Assembly (NCBI RefSeq): GCF_008973755.1
Contig: NZ_WBOM01000003.1
Location: forward strand, 62,001-126,000
DNA length: 64,000 nt
Reading direction: 5' to 3'
DNA from: Nitrincola alkalilacustris
GTDB taxonomy: Bacteria > Pseudomonadota > Gammaproteobacteria > Pseudomonadales > Balneatricaceae
Shown here: positions 1 to 11,348 of the stretch, one piece after another
Position numbering within the stretch: the stretch's first letter is position 1
Layout of the letters: each line of letters starts with the position of its first letter
The notes under the pieces: model-generated
What the model was told of the DNA's origin: nothing
The model's database searches: none
Seen by the model: only the letters and a program-made list of their open reading frames with translations
Translations under genes and position numbers: made by a program

Positions 1-1
1 A

Positions 2-229
2 GGGGTGCTGGATGTACAGCGCGATCATGTTGTGCTGGTGAAGGGTGCGATGGAGTTATTGCGTTCGGATGGTGTGCTGATCTTCTCCAACAACTATCGT
101 CGCTTCAAGCTCGATCATGAGGCGTTGGATGCATACGAGATAGTGGATATCACACATAAAACGCTGGATCCTGACTTCAAGCGCAGCGCCAAAATTCACT
201 GCTGTTTTGAGATTCGTCACAAGCGTTAA
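2..229 (+). CDS. rlmL: RlmKL 23S rRNA methyltransferase, C-terminal fragment
   Basis: Partial gene cut by the left edge; the frame is open from base 2 to the TAA ending at 229. The ~75 visible residues match the end of the RlmL/RlmKL bifunctional methyltransferase (m2G2445 and m7G2069 of 23S rRNA): LDVQRDH, then IFSNNYR and a tail with ITHKTLDPDF, the same order as the E. coli protein C-terminus. SFSNN/IFSNN-type motifs belong to the RlmK Rossmann methyltransferase domain. The gene converges on gltA with a ~60 bp gap. Only the end is present, so domain completeness cannot be judged. Confidence 0.85.
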   Translation, partial: GVLDVQRDHVVLVKGAMELLRSDGVLIFSNNYRRFKLDHEALDAYEIVDITHKTLDPDFKRSAKIHCCFEIRHKR

Positions 230-292
230 AAGAACTGGAGGAAGATCGGGGATCCGGGACGCCCATCAGGCGCCCCGGAGCAAGGCAGGAAA

Positions 293-1576
293 TTATTTCT
301 TGCCTGGGTAGTCGCGCATCTCTGCGCCAGTGTAAAGCTGGCGTGGACGGCCGATGCGGTTCGGGCTGGAGTGGAATTCGTTCCAGTGGGAAATCCAGCC
401 AATTGTTCTGGACAGTGCGAAGATCACTGTAAACATGCTGGTCGGGATGCCGATCGCTTTCAAAATGATACCTGAGTAGAAGTCCACGTTCGGGTAAAGC
501 TTGCGCTCAACGAAGTAGGGGTCTTCCAGGGCGATCTCTTCCAGACGCTTGGCGATCTTCAGTAGCGGATCATTTTCGATACCGAGTTCGGCAAGCACTT
601 CGTCACAGGTCTTCTTCATCACCTTGGCGCGAGGATCAAAGTTACGATAAACGCGGTGACCAAAGCCCATCAGTCGGAAGTTGTCATCCGGATCCTTGGC
701 CTTGGCAATGAATTCGGGGATATTTGCTTCATCACCAATCTCCTCGAGCATGCTCAGCACTGCTTCGTTGGCACCACCATGCGCCGGTCCCCACAGTGCA
801 GCAATACCGGCAGCGATGCAGGCAAAGGGGTTTGCACCGGAAGAACCAGCCAGACGTACCGTGGATGTGGATGCATTCTGTTCGTGATCGGCATGCAGTG
901 TGAAGATGCGGTCCATGGCGCGTGCCAGGATTGGATTGACTTCATAGTCATCGCAAGGTGTAGCAAACATCATCTGCAGGAAGTTTTCGGCATAGCCCAT
1001 TTTGTTTCGCGGATGCATGAACGGCTGGCCGATGGAGTATTTGTAGCACATGGCTGCCAGTGTCGGCATCTTCGCAATCAGGCGATAGGCGCAGACCTCA
1101 CGGTGGTTAGCATCATTGATGTCCAGAGAGTCGTGATAGAAGGCGGACAGTGCGCCAACTACACCACACATGATAGCCATCGGGTGCGCGTCGCGGCGAA
1201 AACCCTTGAAAAACTGGCTCAACTGCTCATGTACCATCGTATGATTGCTGATGGTATGGCTGAACTTGTCGAGCTCTTCCTTGGTTGGCAATTCTCCGTT
1301 CAGTAGCAGATAGCAGACCTCAAGATAGTGTGATTTCTCGGCCAGCTGCTCAATCGGGTACCCACGGTGCAGCAGAATTCCCTTGTCGCCATCAATGTAG
1401 GTAATGGAAGAGTCGCAGGCAGCAGTCGACACAAAGCCCGGATCATAGGTGAAAAGACCTTTGCCGGTCAGTGGGCGCACATCGATGACATCTGGCCCGA
1501 GTGTGCCGGAATAAACAGGAAGTTCAATGACTTCGTCTAGACCATCGACCGTCAAACGTGCTTTTTTGTCAGCCAT
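293..1576 (-). CDS. gltA: Type II citrate synthase
   Basis: Condenses acetyl-CoA and oxaloacetate to citrate, the entry step of the TCA cycle, in the cytoplasm. The 427-residue length equals that of the E. coli enzyme. The catalytic triad is visible: His266 in GPAHGG, His307 in MGFGHRVYR and Asp365 in YPNVDFYSG; the HEQNAST segment is at about 231. The hexameric, NADH-regulated gammaproteobacterial type is inferred from overall resemblance. The ATG start is preceded on the minus strand by an AGGAGCC-type ribosome site. It is transcribed divergently from sdhC with a 421 bp gap and is monocistronic here, because rlmKL converges on it. Confidence 0.97.
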   Translation of the reverse strand: MADKKARLTVDGLDEVIELPVYSGTLGPDVIDVRPLTGKGLFTYDPGFVSTAACDSSITYIDGDKGILLHRGYPIEQLAEKSHYLEVCYLLLNGELPTKEELDKFSHTISNHTMVHEQLSQFFKGFRRDAHPMAIMCGVVGALSAFYHDSLDINDANHREVCAYRLIAKMPTLAAMCYKYSIGQPFMHPRNKMGYAENFLQMMFATPCDDYEVNPILARAMDRIFTLHADHEQNASTSTVRLAGSSGANPFACIAAGIAALWGPAHGGANEAVLSMLEEIGDEANIPEFIAKAKDPDDNFRLMGFGHRVYRNFDPRAKVMKKTCDEVLAELGIENDPLLKIAKRLEEIALEDPYFVERKLYPNVDFYSGIILKAIGIPTSMFTVIFALSRTIGWISHWNEFHSSPNRIGRPRQLYTGAEMRDYPGKK

Positions 1577-1666
1577 TGGTGGCTCCTATCATTTTGTTTG
1601 GGTTACAACGACTTATAGTTAGTCGCGTGGCCATGCCTTGTGGGTCAGGCCTTCAAAGACCTGAAC

Positions 1667-1694
1667 ACTATAGAGCGTGTCACGCGATTGTCAA
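1667..1694 (-). promoter_or_regulatory. Sigma-70 type promoter of gltA
   Basis: Read on the minus strand, TTGACA (1694-1689) is followed by a 16-base spacer and TATAGT (1672-1667), about 90 bases upstream of the gltA start. Both hexamers are near consensus. This predicts a short leader for gltA. No operator was identified with confidence. Confidence 0.65.
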
Positions 1695-1830
1695 TCAGTC
1701 GAAGGGTCAAGTTGTTGCGATGCAGCATAGCTTTACATTATCAACTTGTTACGGGGAATTAGCCGATAGTATGAGTCGGTGTGAGGCAAGCAAAAATACT
1801 AGACCATTGTTGTACAAGCCACGTGGTTCG

Positions 1831-1859
1831 TTGTATTCAGCCTTTGAAGTGACTATACT
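1831..1859 (+). promoter_or_regulatory. Possible sigma-70 promoter of sdhCDAB
   Basis: TTGTAT (1831-1836), a 17-base spacer, then TATACT (1854-1859), about 140 bases upstream of the sdhC GTG. The rest of the 421 bp gltA/sdhC divergent region (1577-1997) holds no ORF that I believe; a long leader for sdhC is implied. Confidence 0.5.
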
Positions 1860-1997
1860 GCGTGCCCTGAGTTGGTGACATCTCTGATGCAAAGATGGAT
1901 CGGAGAGTGATCCAGTTCGTGCATTTCGAGGTACTGCTTCTGAGCACTTCCTAGCAACCAAGTCCTGCAACAGGGCTATTGAGTGTGAACTAGAGCC

Positions 1998-2375
1998 GTG
2001 AACAAGAAAAGACCTGTAAATCTTGATATTCGTACCATTAAATTGCCACTCCCGGCGATTACTTCGATCATACATCGTGTCACAGGTGTAGCGCTGTTCT
2101 TCGGTGCCATCTTTGTCGTGTATATCCTGGGGTTGTCGCTGGAATCTCAGTCGGGCTTTAACGCTGCGGCTGCGATACTCCGGGATAGTTTCCTGGCTAA
2201 ACTCATCGCATGGGGATTTGTGTCTGCCCTGCTGTACCACATGATTGCCGGTATCAAACACCTGATTATGGATTTCGGATACTGTGAAGAGCTCGAAAGT
2301 GGTCAGCTGGCGGCAAAAGTGACTTTGATTGTAGCTGCGGTCGCAGTTCTGCTGGCGGGAGTATGGATATGGTAA
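1998..2375 (+). CDS. sdhC: Succinate dehydrogenase cytochrome b556 subunit
   Basis: Membrane anchor subunit of complex II; with SdhD it binds haem b and ubiquinone. The 125-residue protein starts MNKKRPVNLDIRTIKLP, the family start, which fixes the GTG at 1998. SITSIIHRVTGV-type sequence (ITSIIHRVTG) carries the quinone-site Ser/Arg region, and HMIAGIKHLIMD holds the haem-ligand histidine in the second of three membrane helices. First gene of sdhCDAB; the end overlaps sdhD. No strong ribosome site is seen before the GTG, as is common when a structured leader is present. Confidence 0.95.
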   Translation: MNKKRPVNLDIRTIKLPLPAITSIIHRVTGVALFFGAIFVVYILGLSLESQSGFNAAAAILRDSFLAKLIAWGFVSALLYHMIAGIKHLIMDFGYCEELESGQLAAKVTLIVAAVAVLLAGVWIW

Positions 2376-2716
2376 CTAGCATCACAAGTTTTGGCCGTAG
2401 CGGCCTTTATGACTGGATGATCCAGCGCGTAACCGCTGTCGTATTAATGGCGTATACGATTTTTATGCTGGCATACCTGCTGTTTAATCCAGGTCTGGAT
2501 TATGCGCAGTGGAGTGCTCTGTTCCAGGGTACCTTCATGCGTCTGTTCAGCTTGCTGGCGATCCTGTCACTCGCTGCTCATGCCTGGATTGGTCTGTGGT
2601 CTGTTTCCACTGACTATATCAAGCCAACGGTACTGCGCTTCATGTTCCAGTCCCTGTGTGGCCTGCTGGCATTTGTTTATGTCGTGTGGGGCATTCAGAT
2701 CCTGTGGGGTATTTAA
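2369..2716 (+). CDS. sdhD: Succinate dehydrogenase membrane anchor subunit
   Basis: Second membrane anchor of complex II, three predicted helices, about 115 residues. Two ATGs are in frame, at 2363 and 2369. I chose 2369 because MVTSITSFGRSGLYDW aligns with the usual SdhD start (E. coli MVSNASALGRNGVHDF). It overlaps the sdhC stop by 7 bases, consistent with translational coupling. HAWIGLWSVSTDYIKP contains the conserved haem-ligand/quinone-side histidine region. Followed after 3 bases by sdhA. Confidence 0.93.
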   Translation: MVTSITSFGRSGLYDWMIQRVTAVVLMAYTIFMLAYLLFNPGLDYAQWSALFQGTFMRLFSLLAILSLAAHAWIGLWSVSTDYIKPTVLRFMFQSLCGLLAFVYVVWGIQILWGI

Positions 2717-2719
2717 CAC

Positions 2720-4495
2720 ATGTCTTCTAGTCTGCGTACATTGAGTTTTGATGCGATTGTTGTTGGTGGTGGTGGTGCCGGAATGCGTGCAGCACTTCAG
2801 CTGACTCAGTCTGGCTTGAATACGGCCTGTATCACTAAAGTATTTCCTACCCGTTCTCATACCGTCTCTGCACAGGGTGGTATCACCTGTGCAATTGCCA
2901 GTGCGGATCCCAATGATGACTGGCGCTGGCACATGTATGACACGGTCAAGGGTTCTGATTACATCGGTGATCAGGATGCCATCGAGTATATGTGTTCTGT
3001 CGGCCCTCAGGCGGTGTTTGAGCTGGATCACATGGGTATGCCTTTCTCCCGCACGGAGATAGGTCGTATCTACCAGCGCCCCTTTGGTGGCCAGTCCAAA
3101 AATTTCGGTGAAGGTGGCCAGGCGGCACGTACCTGTGCTGCTGCTGACCGTACCGGACACGCACTGCTGCACACGCTGTATCAGGCCAACCTGAAAGGCG
3201 GTACAACCTTCCTGAACGAATGGTATGCCGTAGATCTGGTCAAGAATGCAGACGGCGCCATCGTAGGTACTATTGCCATCTGTATCGAAACCGGTGAAAC
3301 CGTTTATATCAAAGCCAAGGCTACGGTTCTGGCCACTGGTGGTGCGGGTCGTATCTATGCGTCCACTACCAATGCCCTGATCAACACGGGTGATGGTGTT
3401 GGTATGGCGCTGCGTGCCAATGTGCCTGCTCAGGATATGGAGATGTGGCAGTTCCATCCAACCGGTATTGCCGGTGCGGGTGTTCTGGTCACTGAGGGTT
3501 GTCGTGGTGAGGGTGGTTACCTGATCAACAAGGATGGCGAGCGTTTCATGGAACGTTATGCGCCCAACGCCAAAGACCTTGCAGGTCGTGATGTTGTAGC
3601 CCGTTCCATGATCCTTGAGATTCTTGAAGGTCGTGGTTGTGGTCCAGACGGTGACCATGTTCTGCTGAAGCTGGATCACCTGGGTGAAGAGGTTCTGCAC
3701 TCACGTCTGCCGGGTATCTGTGAGCTGTCTCAGACCTTTGCAGCGGTTGATCCTGTCAAGGCGCCGGTGCCTGTTGTTCCGACTTGCCATTACATGATGG
3801 GTGGTATTATCACCAACATCGGTGGTCAGGCGATCACACAGGATGCCGACGGTAATGATCAGATCATCAATGGTCTGTTTGCCTGTGGTGAGGCGGCTTG
3901 CGTTTCCGTGCATGGTGCTAACCGTCTGGGTGGTAACTCACTGCTGGATCTGGTGGTATTCGGCCGTGCGGCCGGCATGCAGATCGAGAAGCAGATGCGT
4001 GAAGGCTATGAAGTGGCTGACGCAACTCAGTCCGATATCGATGCAGCCATGGCGCGTCTTAATCGCCTTAACAACAGCACGGGTGGTGAAAGAACTGCTG
4101 AAGTTCGCAAGGATCTTCAGAACACCATGCAGCTGTATTTCGGTGTATTCCGCGATGGTGCAAGCATGGAGAAGGGTCTTGCTCTGCTGCAGGAGATCCG
4201 CAAGCGTGTCGAAAATCAGTATCTGGATGACAAGAGCCAGGCATTCAATACATCACGTATCGAAGCGCTGGAGCTTGATAACCTGATGGAAGTGGCTGAG
4301 GCTACCGCAATTGCGGCTGTGGAGCGTAAAGAGTCCCGCGGAGCGCATGCGCGTAACGACTTTACCGAGCGTGATGACGAAAACTGGCTCTGCCATTCGG
4401 TCTATTTCCCGCAGGATAAGCGTATAGGTAAGCGTGCCGTCAACTTCGCTCCGAAGACGATGGAAGCCTTCCCACCGAAAACTAGAACCTATTAA
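2720..4495 (+). CDS. sdhA: Succinate dehydrogenase flavoprotein subunit
   Basis: Catalytic FAD subunit that oxidises succinate to fumarate on the cytoplasmic face of the inner membrane. The 591 residues match the family (588 in E. coli). The dinucleotide fold [13 protein letters not shown] is near residue 15; [10 protein letters not shown] carries His47, the covalent FAD attachment residue. The substrate-site segments HPTG (near 245) and [15 protein letters not shown] (near 400) are present, as is the C-terminal RxxARNDFxERDD region. Third gene of the operon. Confidence 0.97.
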   Translation: MSSSLRTLSFDAIVVGGGGAGMRAALQLTQSGLNTACITKVFPTRSHTVSAQGGITCAIASADPNDDWRWHMYDTVKGSDYIGDQDAIEYMCSVGPQAVFELDHMGMPFSRTEIGRIYQRPFGGQSKNFGEGGQAARTCAAADRTGHALLHTLYQANLKGGTTFLNEWYAVDLVKNADGAIVGTIAICIETGETVYIKAKATVLATGGAGRIYASTTNALINTGDGVGMALRANVPAQDMEMWQFHPTGIAGAGVLVTEGCRGEGGYLINKDGERFMERYAPNAKDLAGRDVVARSMILEILEGRGCGPDGDHVLLKLDHLGEEVLHSRLPGICELSQTFAAVDPVKAPVPVVPTCHYMMGGIITNIGGQAITQDADGNDQIINGLFACGEAACVSVHGANRLGGNSLLDLVVFGRAAGMQIEKQMREGYEVADATQSDIDAAMARLNRLNNSTGGERTAEVRKDLQNTMQLYFGVFRDGASMEKGLALLQEIRKRVENQYLDDKSQAFNTSRIEALELDNLMEVAEATAIAAVERKESRGAHARNDFTERDDENWLCHSVYFPQDKRIGKRAVNFAPKTMEAFPPKTRTY

Positions 4496-4507
4496 GGGGC
4501 TGATACG

Positions 4508-5212
4508 ATGCTGGTAAGTTTATATCGCTATAACCCTGAAACGGATGATGTGCCTTACATGCAGGATATCCATATCGATATCCCTGGCGGCAAGGACATC
4601 ATGGTGCTGGATCTGCTTCAGTTGCTGAAAGAAAAGGACACAACGCTGACCTTCAGGCGCTCATGCCGTGAAGGCGTTTGCGGGTCCGATGGTCTGAACA
4701 TGAATGGCAAGAATGGTCTGGCCTGCATCACTGCTCTGTCGCAGGTTGTTGAAAAAGACAAACTGGTGCTGCGTCCTCTGCCTGGTCTGCCTGTCATTCG
4801 TGATCTGGTCGTGGATATGGGGCAGTTCTACAAGCAGTACGAGAAGATCAAGCCTTATCTGATCAATGATACACCTGCACCAGCCATCGAGCGTCTGCAG
4901 TCTCCTGAAGAGCGGGCTGAGTTGGATGGTCTGTATGAGTGTATTCTCTGTGCCTGCTGTTCCACTGCATGCCCATCCTTCTGGTGGAATCCCGACAAGT
5001 TCGTGGGGCCGTCTGGCTTGCTGCAAGCCTATCGCTTCCTGGCGGACAGCCGTGATACTGCAACGGATCAGAGACTGGCAGAGTTGGATGACCCCTTTAG
5101 TGTCTTCCGTTGCCATGGTATAATGAACTGTGTCAACGTGTGTCCTAAGGGTCTTAATCCGACCAAGGCGATTGGCAAGATCAGGAATATGCTACTGCAA
5201 CAAGCTACCTGA
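4508..5212 (+). CDS. sdhB: Succinate dehydrogenase iron-sulfur subunit
   Basis: Carries electrons from SdhA to the quinone site. The 234 residues contain the [2Fe-2S] cysteines in SCREGVCGSDGLNMNG and NGLAC, the [4Fe-4S] set CILCACCSTACP, and the [3Fe-4S]/[4Fe-4S] set CHGIMNCVNVCPKGLNP. The gene lies 12 bases after sdhA and is the last of the operon, followed within 15 bases by a strong terminator. Confidence 0.97.
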   Translation: MLVSLYRYNPETDDVPYMQDIHIDIPGGKDIMVLDLLQLLKEKDTTLTFRRSCREGVCGSDGLNMNGKNGLACITALSQVVEKDKLVLRPLPGLPVIRDLVVDMGQFYKQYEKIKPYLINDTPAPAIERLQSPEERAELDGLYECILCACCSTACPSFWWNPDKFVGPSGLLQAYRFLADSRDTATDQRLAELDDPFSVFRCHGIMNCVNVCPKGLNPTKAIGKIRNMLLQQAT

Positions 5213-5224
5213 TCCATAATAATA

Positions 5225-5251
5225 AAAACGGCGCTTATGCGCCGTTTTTTT
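5225..5251 (+). terminator. Rho-independent terminator of sdhCDAB
   Basis: Perfect 10-bp stem AAAACGGCGC / GCGCCGTTTT around a TTAT loop, running into a T tract (5245-5251). It lies 12 bases after the sdhB stop and separates sdhCDAB from the sucA transcription unit. Confidence 0.93.
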
Positions 5252-5298
5252 ATGTCCAGGGATGGGCGGTATGCCGGCAACGCAGGAGCGGTTGCCAG
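5251..5298 (+). repeat. 48-bp intergenic element, copy 1, with hairpin
   Basis: A 48-base stretch that recurs at 28089-28136 with 43 of 48 bases identical. It begins at the end of the sdhB terminator. Its 3' half forms a hairpin: GGCAAC (5276-5281), loop GCAGGAGCG, GTTGCC (5291-5296). In the other copy the closing C-G pair is T-A on both sides, a compensatory change. Function unknown; it resembles dispersed post-terminator intergenic repeats of gammaproteobacteria. The remainder of the 431-bp gap to sucA (5299-5643) holds a promoter-like site and a 6-bp-stem hairpin, AGCAGG (5587-5592) / CCTGCT (5605-5610), but no gene. Confidence 0.8.
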
Positions 5299-5505
5299 GT
5301 ATATGTGTAGAAAGCGTTTTGATACAAGTTGTAGAACAACAGGGTTGTCAACGGCGACAAACCGACGGCTTGTTAATACCAGGTCAGATTCGTGCGGAGG
5401 CTAGCCAAAAGCACAATGTCTTTGGCTACCATAAATTCTGTAGAATTTATCCCGTTTGAAACGTGGTTTCAGTGTTAACAGCAGGCTAAAAGTCGTAAAA
5501 TGTGC

Positions 5506-5529
5506 GCCTGCGTGGTCAGGCAGTATAAT
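5506..5529 (+). promoter_or_regulatory. Possible sucA promoter with an inverted repeat in the spacer
   Basis: TATAAT at 5524-5529 is a perfect -10 hexamer 115 bases before sucA. Directly upstream, where the spacer would be, is GCCTG-N6-CAGGC (5506-5521). No good -35 is present, so an activator or repressor could act at the palindrome. No transcription start evidence exists here. Confidence 0.4.
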
Positions 5530-5643
5530 AACGACTGTGCAGCATCACAGAATCGGTAATCAGCAAAGGGCGGCTGGCACTGGTTGAGCAGGGACTTGGT
5601 GCATCCTGCTTTCCGGCTTCCCCAGACTCAGGGTGATATAACA

Positions 5644-8475
5644 ATGCAAGACAGCATGATGGAGCTGCTTTGGAAGAATGCACATCTGTATGGTGGCAAT
5701 CTTTCATACGTGGAACAACTGTACGAAGCTTACCTGATGGACCCGAATGCCGTTCCTCAGGAGTGGCGTGAAGAGTTTGATCGTTTGCCTGCAACAGGCG
5801 GCCCGATCTTCCAGGATGTGCCTCACTCAGCAATCAGAGAGCATTTCCTTCACCTATCCAAGAACCAGAGGCGTGCTGCGGCACCGTCTGCCGACAGCTA
5901 CAGCTCCGAACACGAAAAGAAGCAGGTGCGCGTACTGCGTATGATCAATGCGTACCGTGTGCGTGGTCATCAGGTTGCCAAGATTGATCCCCTGAACCTG
6001 TTGAAACGTGAACCGATTCCCGATCTTGAACTGCGCTTTCATGAGCTTTCAGAAGCTGACTACGACACCACATTCCAGCTCGGTTCGCTGTTTTTCGGTC
6101 CTGAAGAAGCCACACTGAAGAATATCCTGGCCGATCTGAAGAAAACCTACTGCTCTTCGATCGGTGTTGAGTATATGCATATCGTTGATACGCAGGAAAA
6201 ACGCTGGTTGCAGTCGCGCATGGAGCCTGTGCGTTGCGATCCTGTACTCGATGCTGAAGTGAAAACCCATATTCTGGAACGTCTGACGGCTGCCGAAGGT
6301 CTTGAGAAGTATCTCGGCTCTCGCTATGCCGGTGCCAAGCGTTTCGGTGTGGAAGGTGGTGAAAGCCTCATTCCCTGTCTGGATGAGTTGATTCAGCGTG
6401 GTGGACGCCAGGGTGCGAAAGAGATCGTGATCGGTATGGCGCACCGTGGTCGTCTGAACGTGCTGGTCAATATCTTCGGTAAGAACCCATCTGACCTGTT
6501 CGGTGAGTTTGAAGGTAAAAAATTGCTGGATACCTCCGGTGACGTTAAATACCACCAGGGCTTCTCATCCAACGTCATGACGCCGGGCGGCGAAGTCCAC
6601 ATGGCTATGGCATTCAACCCTTCACATCTTGAGATAGTGTCTCCGGTGGTTGAAGGCTCGGTGAGGGCGCGTCAGGATCGTCGTGATGACGCTGTCGGTA
6701 CGACAGTCATTCCGGTTTCGATCCATGGTGATGCAGCGTTTGCCGGTCAGGGTGTGGTGATGGAAACCTTCCAGATGTCCCAGACTCGTGCCTATAAGAC
6801 TGGCGGTACGATCCACATCGTGATTAACAATCAGGTCGGCTTCACGACATCCAAGAAAGAAGATGCTCGCTCCACTGAGTACTGTACCGATGTTGCCAAA
6901 ATGGTTCAGGCACCTATCTTTCACGTGAATGGTGATGATCCAGAGGCGGTGCGTTTTGTGACGCAACTGGCGTTGGATTTCCGTAATGAGTTCAAAAAAG
7001 ACGTGGTTATCGACCTCGTCTGCTACCGTCGTCGTGGACACAACGAAGCGGATGAGCCATCCGGTACTCAGCCTTTGATGTACAAACAGATCAAGGTGCA
7101 GAAAACTACGCGTGAACTCTATGCGCAGCGCCTGATTAACGAGGGCGTCATCACAGAAGATGAGATCAAGGCGCTTGAACAGAGCTATCGCAAGGCGCTT
7201 GAAAACGGAGAGCATGTTGCCAACTCTCTGGTACTGGAGCCTAACAGTGAGCTGTTCGTAGACTGGAAGCCATACCTCGGGCACCAGTGGTCTTTCGACG
7301 CTGATACGCGTGTCGACATCAAACTGTTGCAGGAGCTTGGCAACAAGATGTGCCATGTACCGGAAGGTTTCGGTATCCAGCGCCAGGTTGAAAAGATCTA
7401 TGATGACCGCCGACGTATGGCAGCCGGTGCCATGGAGATCAACTGGGGCTTTGCTGAAACGCTGGCATACGCCACTTTGCTGGCTGAAGGATACCCTGTG
7501 CGTCTGACGGGCCAGGATGTTGGTCGTGGTACTTTCTCGCACCGTCATGCCGTTCTGCACAATCAGAAAGATGCCAGCACTTATGTGCCCCTACAGCATC
7601 TGGACGAAAAACAGCCGGATTTTGATATCTTCGACTCCTTCCTGTCAGAGGAAGCAGTACTGGCCTTCGAGTATGGCTATGCCACCACCATGCCAAATAC
7701 CATGGTGATCTGGGAGGCTCAGTTCGGTGACTTTGCCAATGGCGCACAGGTAGTGATCGATCAGTTCATAACCAGTGGTGAGCATAAGTGGGGGCGTCTG
7801 TGTGGCCTGACCATGTTGCTGCCACACGGCTTTGAAGGGCAGGGGCCAGAGCACTCTTCTGCGCGTCTTGAGCGTTTCCTTCAGCTCAGTGCCGAACATA
7901 ATATCCAGGTGTGCGTTCCGACCACGCCTTCACAGATATTCCACCTGATTCGCCGTCAGACAGTACGCCCTCTGCGCAAGCCGCTGGTAGTCATGACTCC
8001 GAAATCACTGCTCCGTCATAAGCAGGCGGTGTCGACGCTCGACGAACTGTCAGAAGGCAGCTTCCAGCCGGTAATCGGTGAGATCGATACGCTGGATCCG
8101 AAGAAGGTTAAGCGCGTAGTTCTGTGCAGTGGTAAGGTCTATTTCGATCTGTACAACAAGCGTGCAGAGCTTGAAAAAGACGATGTTGCGATTATTAGAA
8201 TAGAGCAGCTATATCCCTTCCCTGAAGAGATTCTGGGCCAGGTGATTGCAGATTACACGAATCTCGAATCCGTGGTCTGGTGTCAGGAAGAGCCTATGAA
8301 TCAGGGCGCCTGGTACTGCAGTCAGCACCATATGCGTCACGTGTTGCATCGCCACGATCCAAAGCTGTTCCTGACAGGTGTTGGCCGGCCACATGCAGCA
8401 GCACCGGCAGTAGGCTATATTTCTGTTCATCTTGAGCAGCAGGAACAGCTTCTGAACGAAGCGATTAACGGTTAA
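5644..8475 (+). CDS. sucA: 2-oxoglutarate dehydrogenase E1 component
   Basis: Thiamine-diphosphate enzyme that decarboxylates 2-oxoglutarate and reductively succinylates the SucB lipoyl group. I start at the ATG at 5644 ([10 protein letters not shown]...), 943 residues, because the next segment, [21 protein letters not shown], fits the E1 N-terminal SucB-binding helix; the open frame reaches further upstream but without family similarity. Seen: [12 protein letters not shown], the ThDP/Mg motif [23 protein letters not shown], and the C-terminal transketolase-like half with [18 protein letters not shown]. First gene of sucAB-lpd-sucCD. Confidence 0.96.
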   Translation: MQDSMMELLWKNAHLYGGNLSYVEQLYEAYLMDPNAVPQEWREEFDRLPATGGPIFQDVPHSAIREHFLHLSKNQRRAAAPSADSYSSEHEKKQVRVLRMINAYRVRGHQVAKIDPLNLLKREPIPDLELRFHELSEADYDTTFQLGSLFFGPEEATLKNILADLKKTYCSSIGVEYMHIVDTQEKRWLQSRMEPVRCDPVLDAEVKTHILERLTAAEGLEKYLGSRYAGAKRFGVEGGESLIPCLDELIQRGGRQGAKEIVIGMAHRGRLNVLVNIFGKNPSDLFGEFEGKKLLDTSGDVKYHQGFSSNVMTPGGEVHMAMAFNPSHLEIVSPVVEGSVRARQDRRDDAVGTTVIPVSIHGDAAFAGQGVVMETFQMSQTRAYKTGGTIHIVINNQVGFTTSKKEDARSTEYCTDVAKMVQAPIFHVNGDDPEAVRFVTQLALDFRNEFKKDVVIDLVCYRRRGHNEADEPSGTQPLMYKQIKVQKTTRELYAQRLINEGVITEDEIKALEQSYRKALENGEHVANSLVLEPNSELFVDWKPYLGHQWSFDADTRVDIKLLQELGNKMCHVPEGFGIQRQVEKIYDDRRRMAAGAMEINWGFAETLAYATLLAEGYPVRLTGQDVGRGTFSHRHAVLHNQKDASTYVPLQHLDEKQPDFDIFDSFLSEEAVLAFEYGYATTMPNTMVIWEAQFGDFANGAQVVIDQFITSGEHKWGRLCGLTMLLPHGFEGQGPEHSSARLERFLQLSAEHNIQVCVPTTPSQIFHLIRRQTVRPLRKPLVVMTPKSLLRHKQAVSTLDELSEGSFQPVIGEIDTLDPKKVKRVVLCSGKVYFDLYNKRAELEKDDVAIIRIEQLYPFPEEILGQVIADYTNLESVVWCQEEPMNQGAWYCSQHHMRHVLHRHDPKLFLTGVGRPHAAAPAVGYISVHLEQQEQLLNEAING

Positions 8476-8521
8476 CGACAGGTTCGATTGCGAACTACCA
8501 GAGCAGTTAAAAGGAAACAGC

Positions 8522-9751
8522 ATGTCCATCGAAATTAAAGCACCGACTTTCCCTGAATCCGTGGCCGACGGTACCGTTGCAACCTGGCATAAACAGCCGG
8601 GTGACTCCTGCTCCGTTGATGAACTGATCGTTGATATCGAAACCGACAAGGTCGTCCTTGAAGTGGTGGCACCTGCAGACGGTGTTATCAAGGAAATTCT
8701 GAAGGCTGAAGGCGACACGGTTCTGAGTGAAGAGGTTCTGGCGCTGTTTGAAGCGGGTGCCGCTGCGAGTGCAGCGCCTGCTGCAGCGGCATCAGCGCCT
8801 GCTGCAACTTCAACTGATACTGCAGCAACAGATGCTGACAAGGTCGGTCCAGCCGCACGCAGACTGATCGACGAGCACGGCCTGGATGCATCCAAAATCC
8901 AGGGTAGTGGTAAGAATGGTGGCATCACCAAAGAAGATGTTCAGGCATATATCAACAGCCAGTCTTCTGCACCGGCAGCAGCACCTGCAGCAGCGCCAGC
9001 ACCTGCTGCCAAAGCTGCGGCGCCTGTTGTCAATGTAGCGGCAGGTGAGCGTGTCGAGAAGCGCGTTCCGATGACCCGTCTGCGTGCGACTATCGCCAAA
9101 CGTCTGGTTGAAGCTCAGCAGAATGCTGCGATGCTGACCACCTATAACGAAGTCAACATGAAACCGATCATGGAACTGCGTAAGCAGTACAAAGATCTGT
9201 TCGAGAAGACACATAATGGCACCCGTCTGGGCTTCATGTCCTTCTTCGTCAAGGCTGCTACTGAAGCACTGAAGCGCTTCCCTGCAGTCAACGCATCTAT
9301 TGATGGCAACGATATGGTGTACCATGGCTATCAGGATATCGGCGTTGCCGTATCGACTGAACGTGGTCTTATGGTTCCTGTGTTGCGTGATACGGATGCC
9401 ATGAATCTGGCTGATGTTGAAGCCGCCATTGCCGATTTCGGTCAGCGTGGTCGCGATGGTAAGCTGGGTATGGATGATATGCAGGGCGGAACCTTTACCA
9501 TCACTAACGGGGGTGTATTCGGCTCACTGATGTCGACACCGATTCTGAACCCGCCGCAGACTGCGATCCTGGGTATGCACAAGATCCAGGAGCGTCCGAT
9601 GGCTGTTAATGGTCAGGTCGTTATTCTGCCTATGATGTATCTGGCACTGTCATATGACCACCGTATGATTGACGGTAAGGAAGCGGTACAATTTCTGGTT
9701 ACAATAAAAGATCTGCTCGAAGATCCGGCCCGCATGCTGCTTGATGTATAA
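8522..9751 (+). CDS. sucB: Dihydrolipoyllysine succinyltransferase (E2o)
   Basis: Core of the 2-oxoglutarate dehydrogenase complex; transfers succinyl to CoA. The 409 residues show one N-terminal lipoyl domain with the lipoylated Lys43 in [11 protein letters not shown]. An Ala/Pro-rich linker (about 80-105) leads to the peripheral-subunit-binding domain [15 protein letters not shown] (about 107-145). A second Ala/Pro linker and the catalytic domain follow, with [13 protein letters not shown] holding the active-site His and Asp. AAGGAAA ribosome site before the ATG. It lies 46 bases after sucA. Confidence 0.96.
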   Translation: MSIEIKAPTFPESVADGTVATWHKQPGDSCSVDELIVDIETDKVVLEVVAPADGVIKEILKAEGDTVLSEEVLALFEAGAAASAAPAAAASAPAATSTDTAATDADKVGPAARRLIDEHGLDASKIQGSGKNGGITKEDVQAYINSQSSAPAAAPAAAPAPAAKAAAPVVNVAAGERVEKRVPMTRLRATIAKRLVEAQQNAAMLTTYNEVNMKPIMELRKQYKDLFEKTHNGTRLGFMSFFVKAATEALKRFPAVNASIDGNDMVYHGYQDIGVAVSTERGLMVPVLRDTDAMNLADVEAAIADFGQRGRDGKLGMDDMQGGTFTITNGGVFGSLMSTPILNPPQTAILGMHKIQERPMAVNGQVVILPMMYLALSYDHRMIDGKEAVQFLVTIKDLLEDPARMLLDV

Positions 9752-9791
9752 GACAGCTGGTAACCCACGTGTTAACGACAGGATTGATTAA

Positions 9792-11228
<1,437 letters not shown>

Positions 11229-11348
11229 TAAGTGCTGCGATGCAGATGAGGCGCTAGTTTCGTCTGCCGTAGAGCAGCAAAGTGCGTGCAACGAGGTCTC
11301 TGACCGCAAGCGTTGTGCATGTTTAGTCAAATTTCAACGGATTAGAAC
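11229..11348 (+). other. lpd-sucC spacer with potential hairpins
   Basis: 120 bases without an ORF I trust. A 7-bp stem CAGATGA / TCGTCTG (one G-U pair) with a 10-base loop occurs at about 11244-11267. A weaker pairing of TGCAACG with a bulged CGTTGTGCA occurs near 11286-11323. This could be an intercistronic structured RNA or processing site; sucC leader RNAs are known in gammaproteobacteria, but I cannot confirm family membership. Confidence 0.35.

Noticed and set aside
2567-3700. 377-codon minus-strand open frame opposite sdhA
   Set aside because: It lies wholly opposite the certain genes sdhD and sdhA, its composition (Thr/Gly/Ile-rich) is that of an antisense reading, and it has no recognisable motif.
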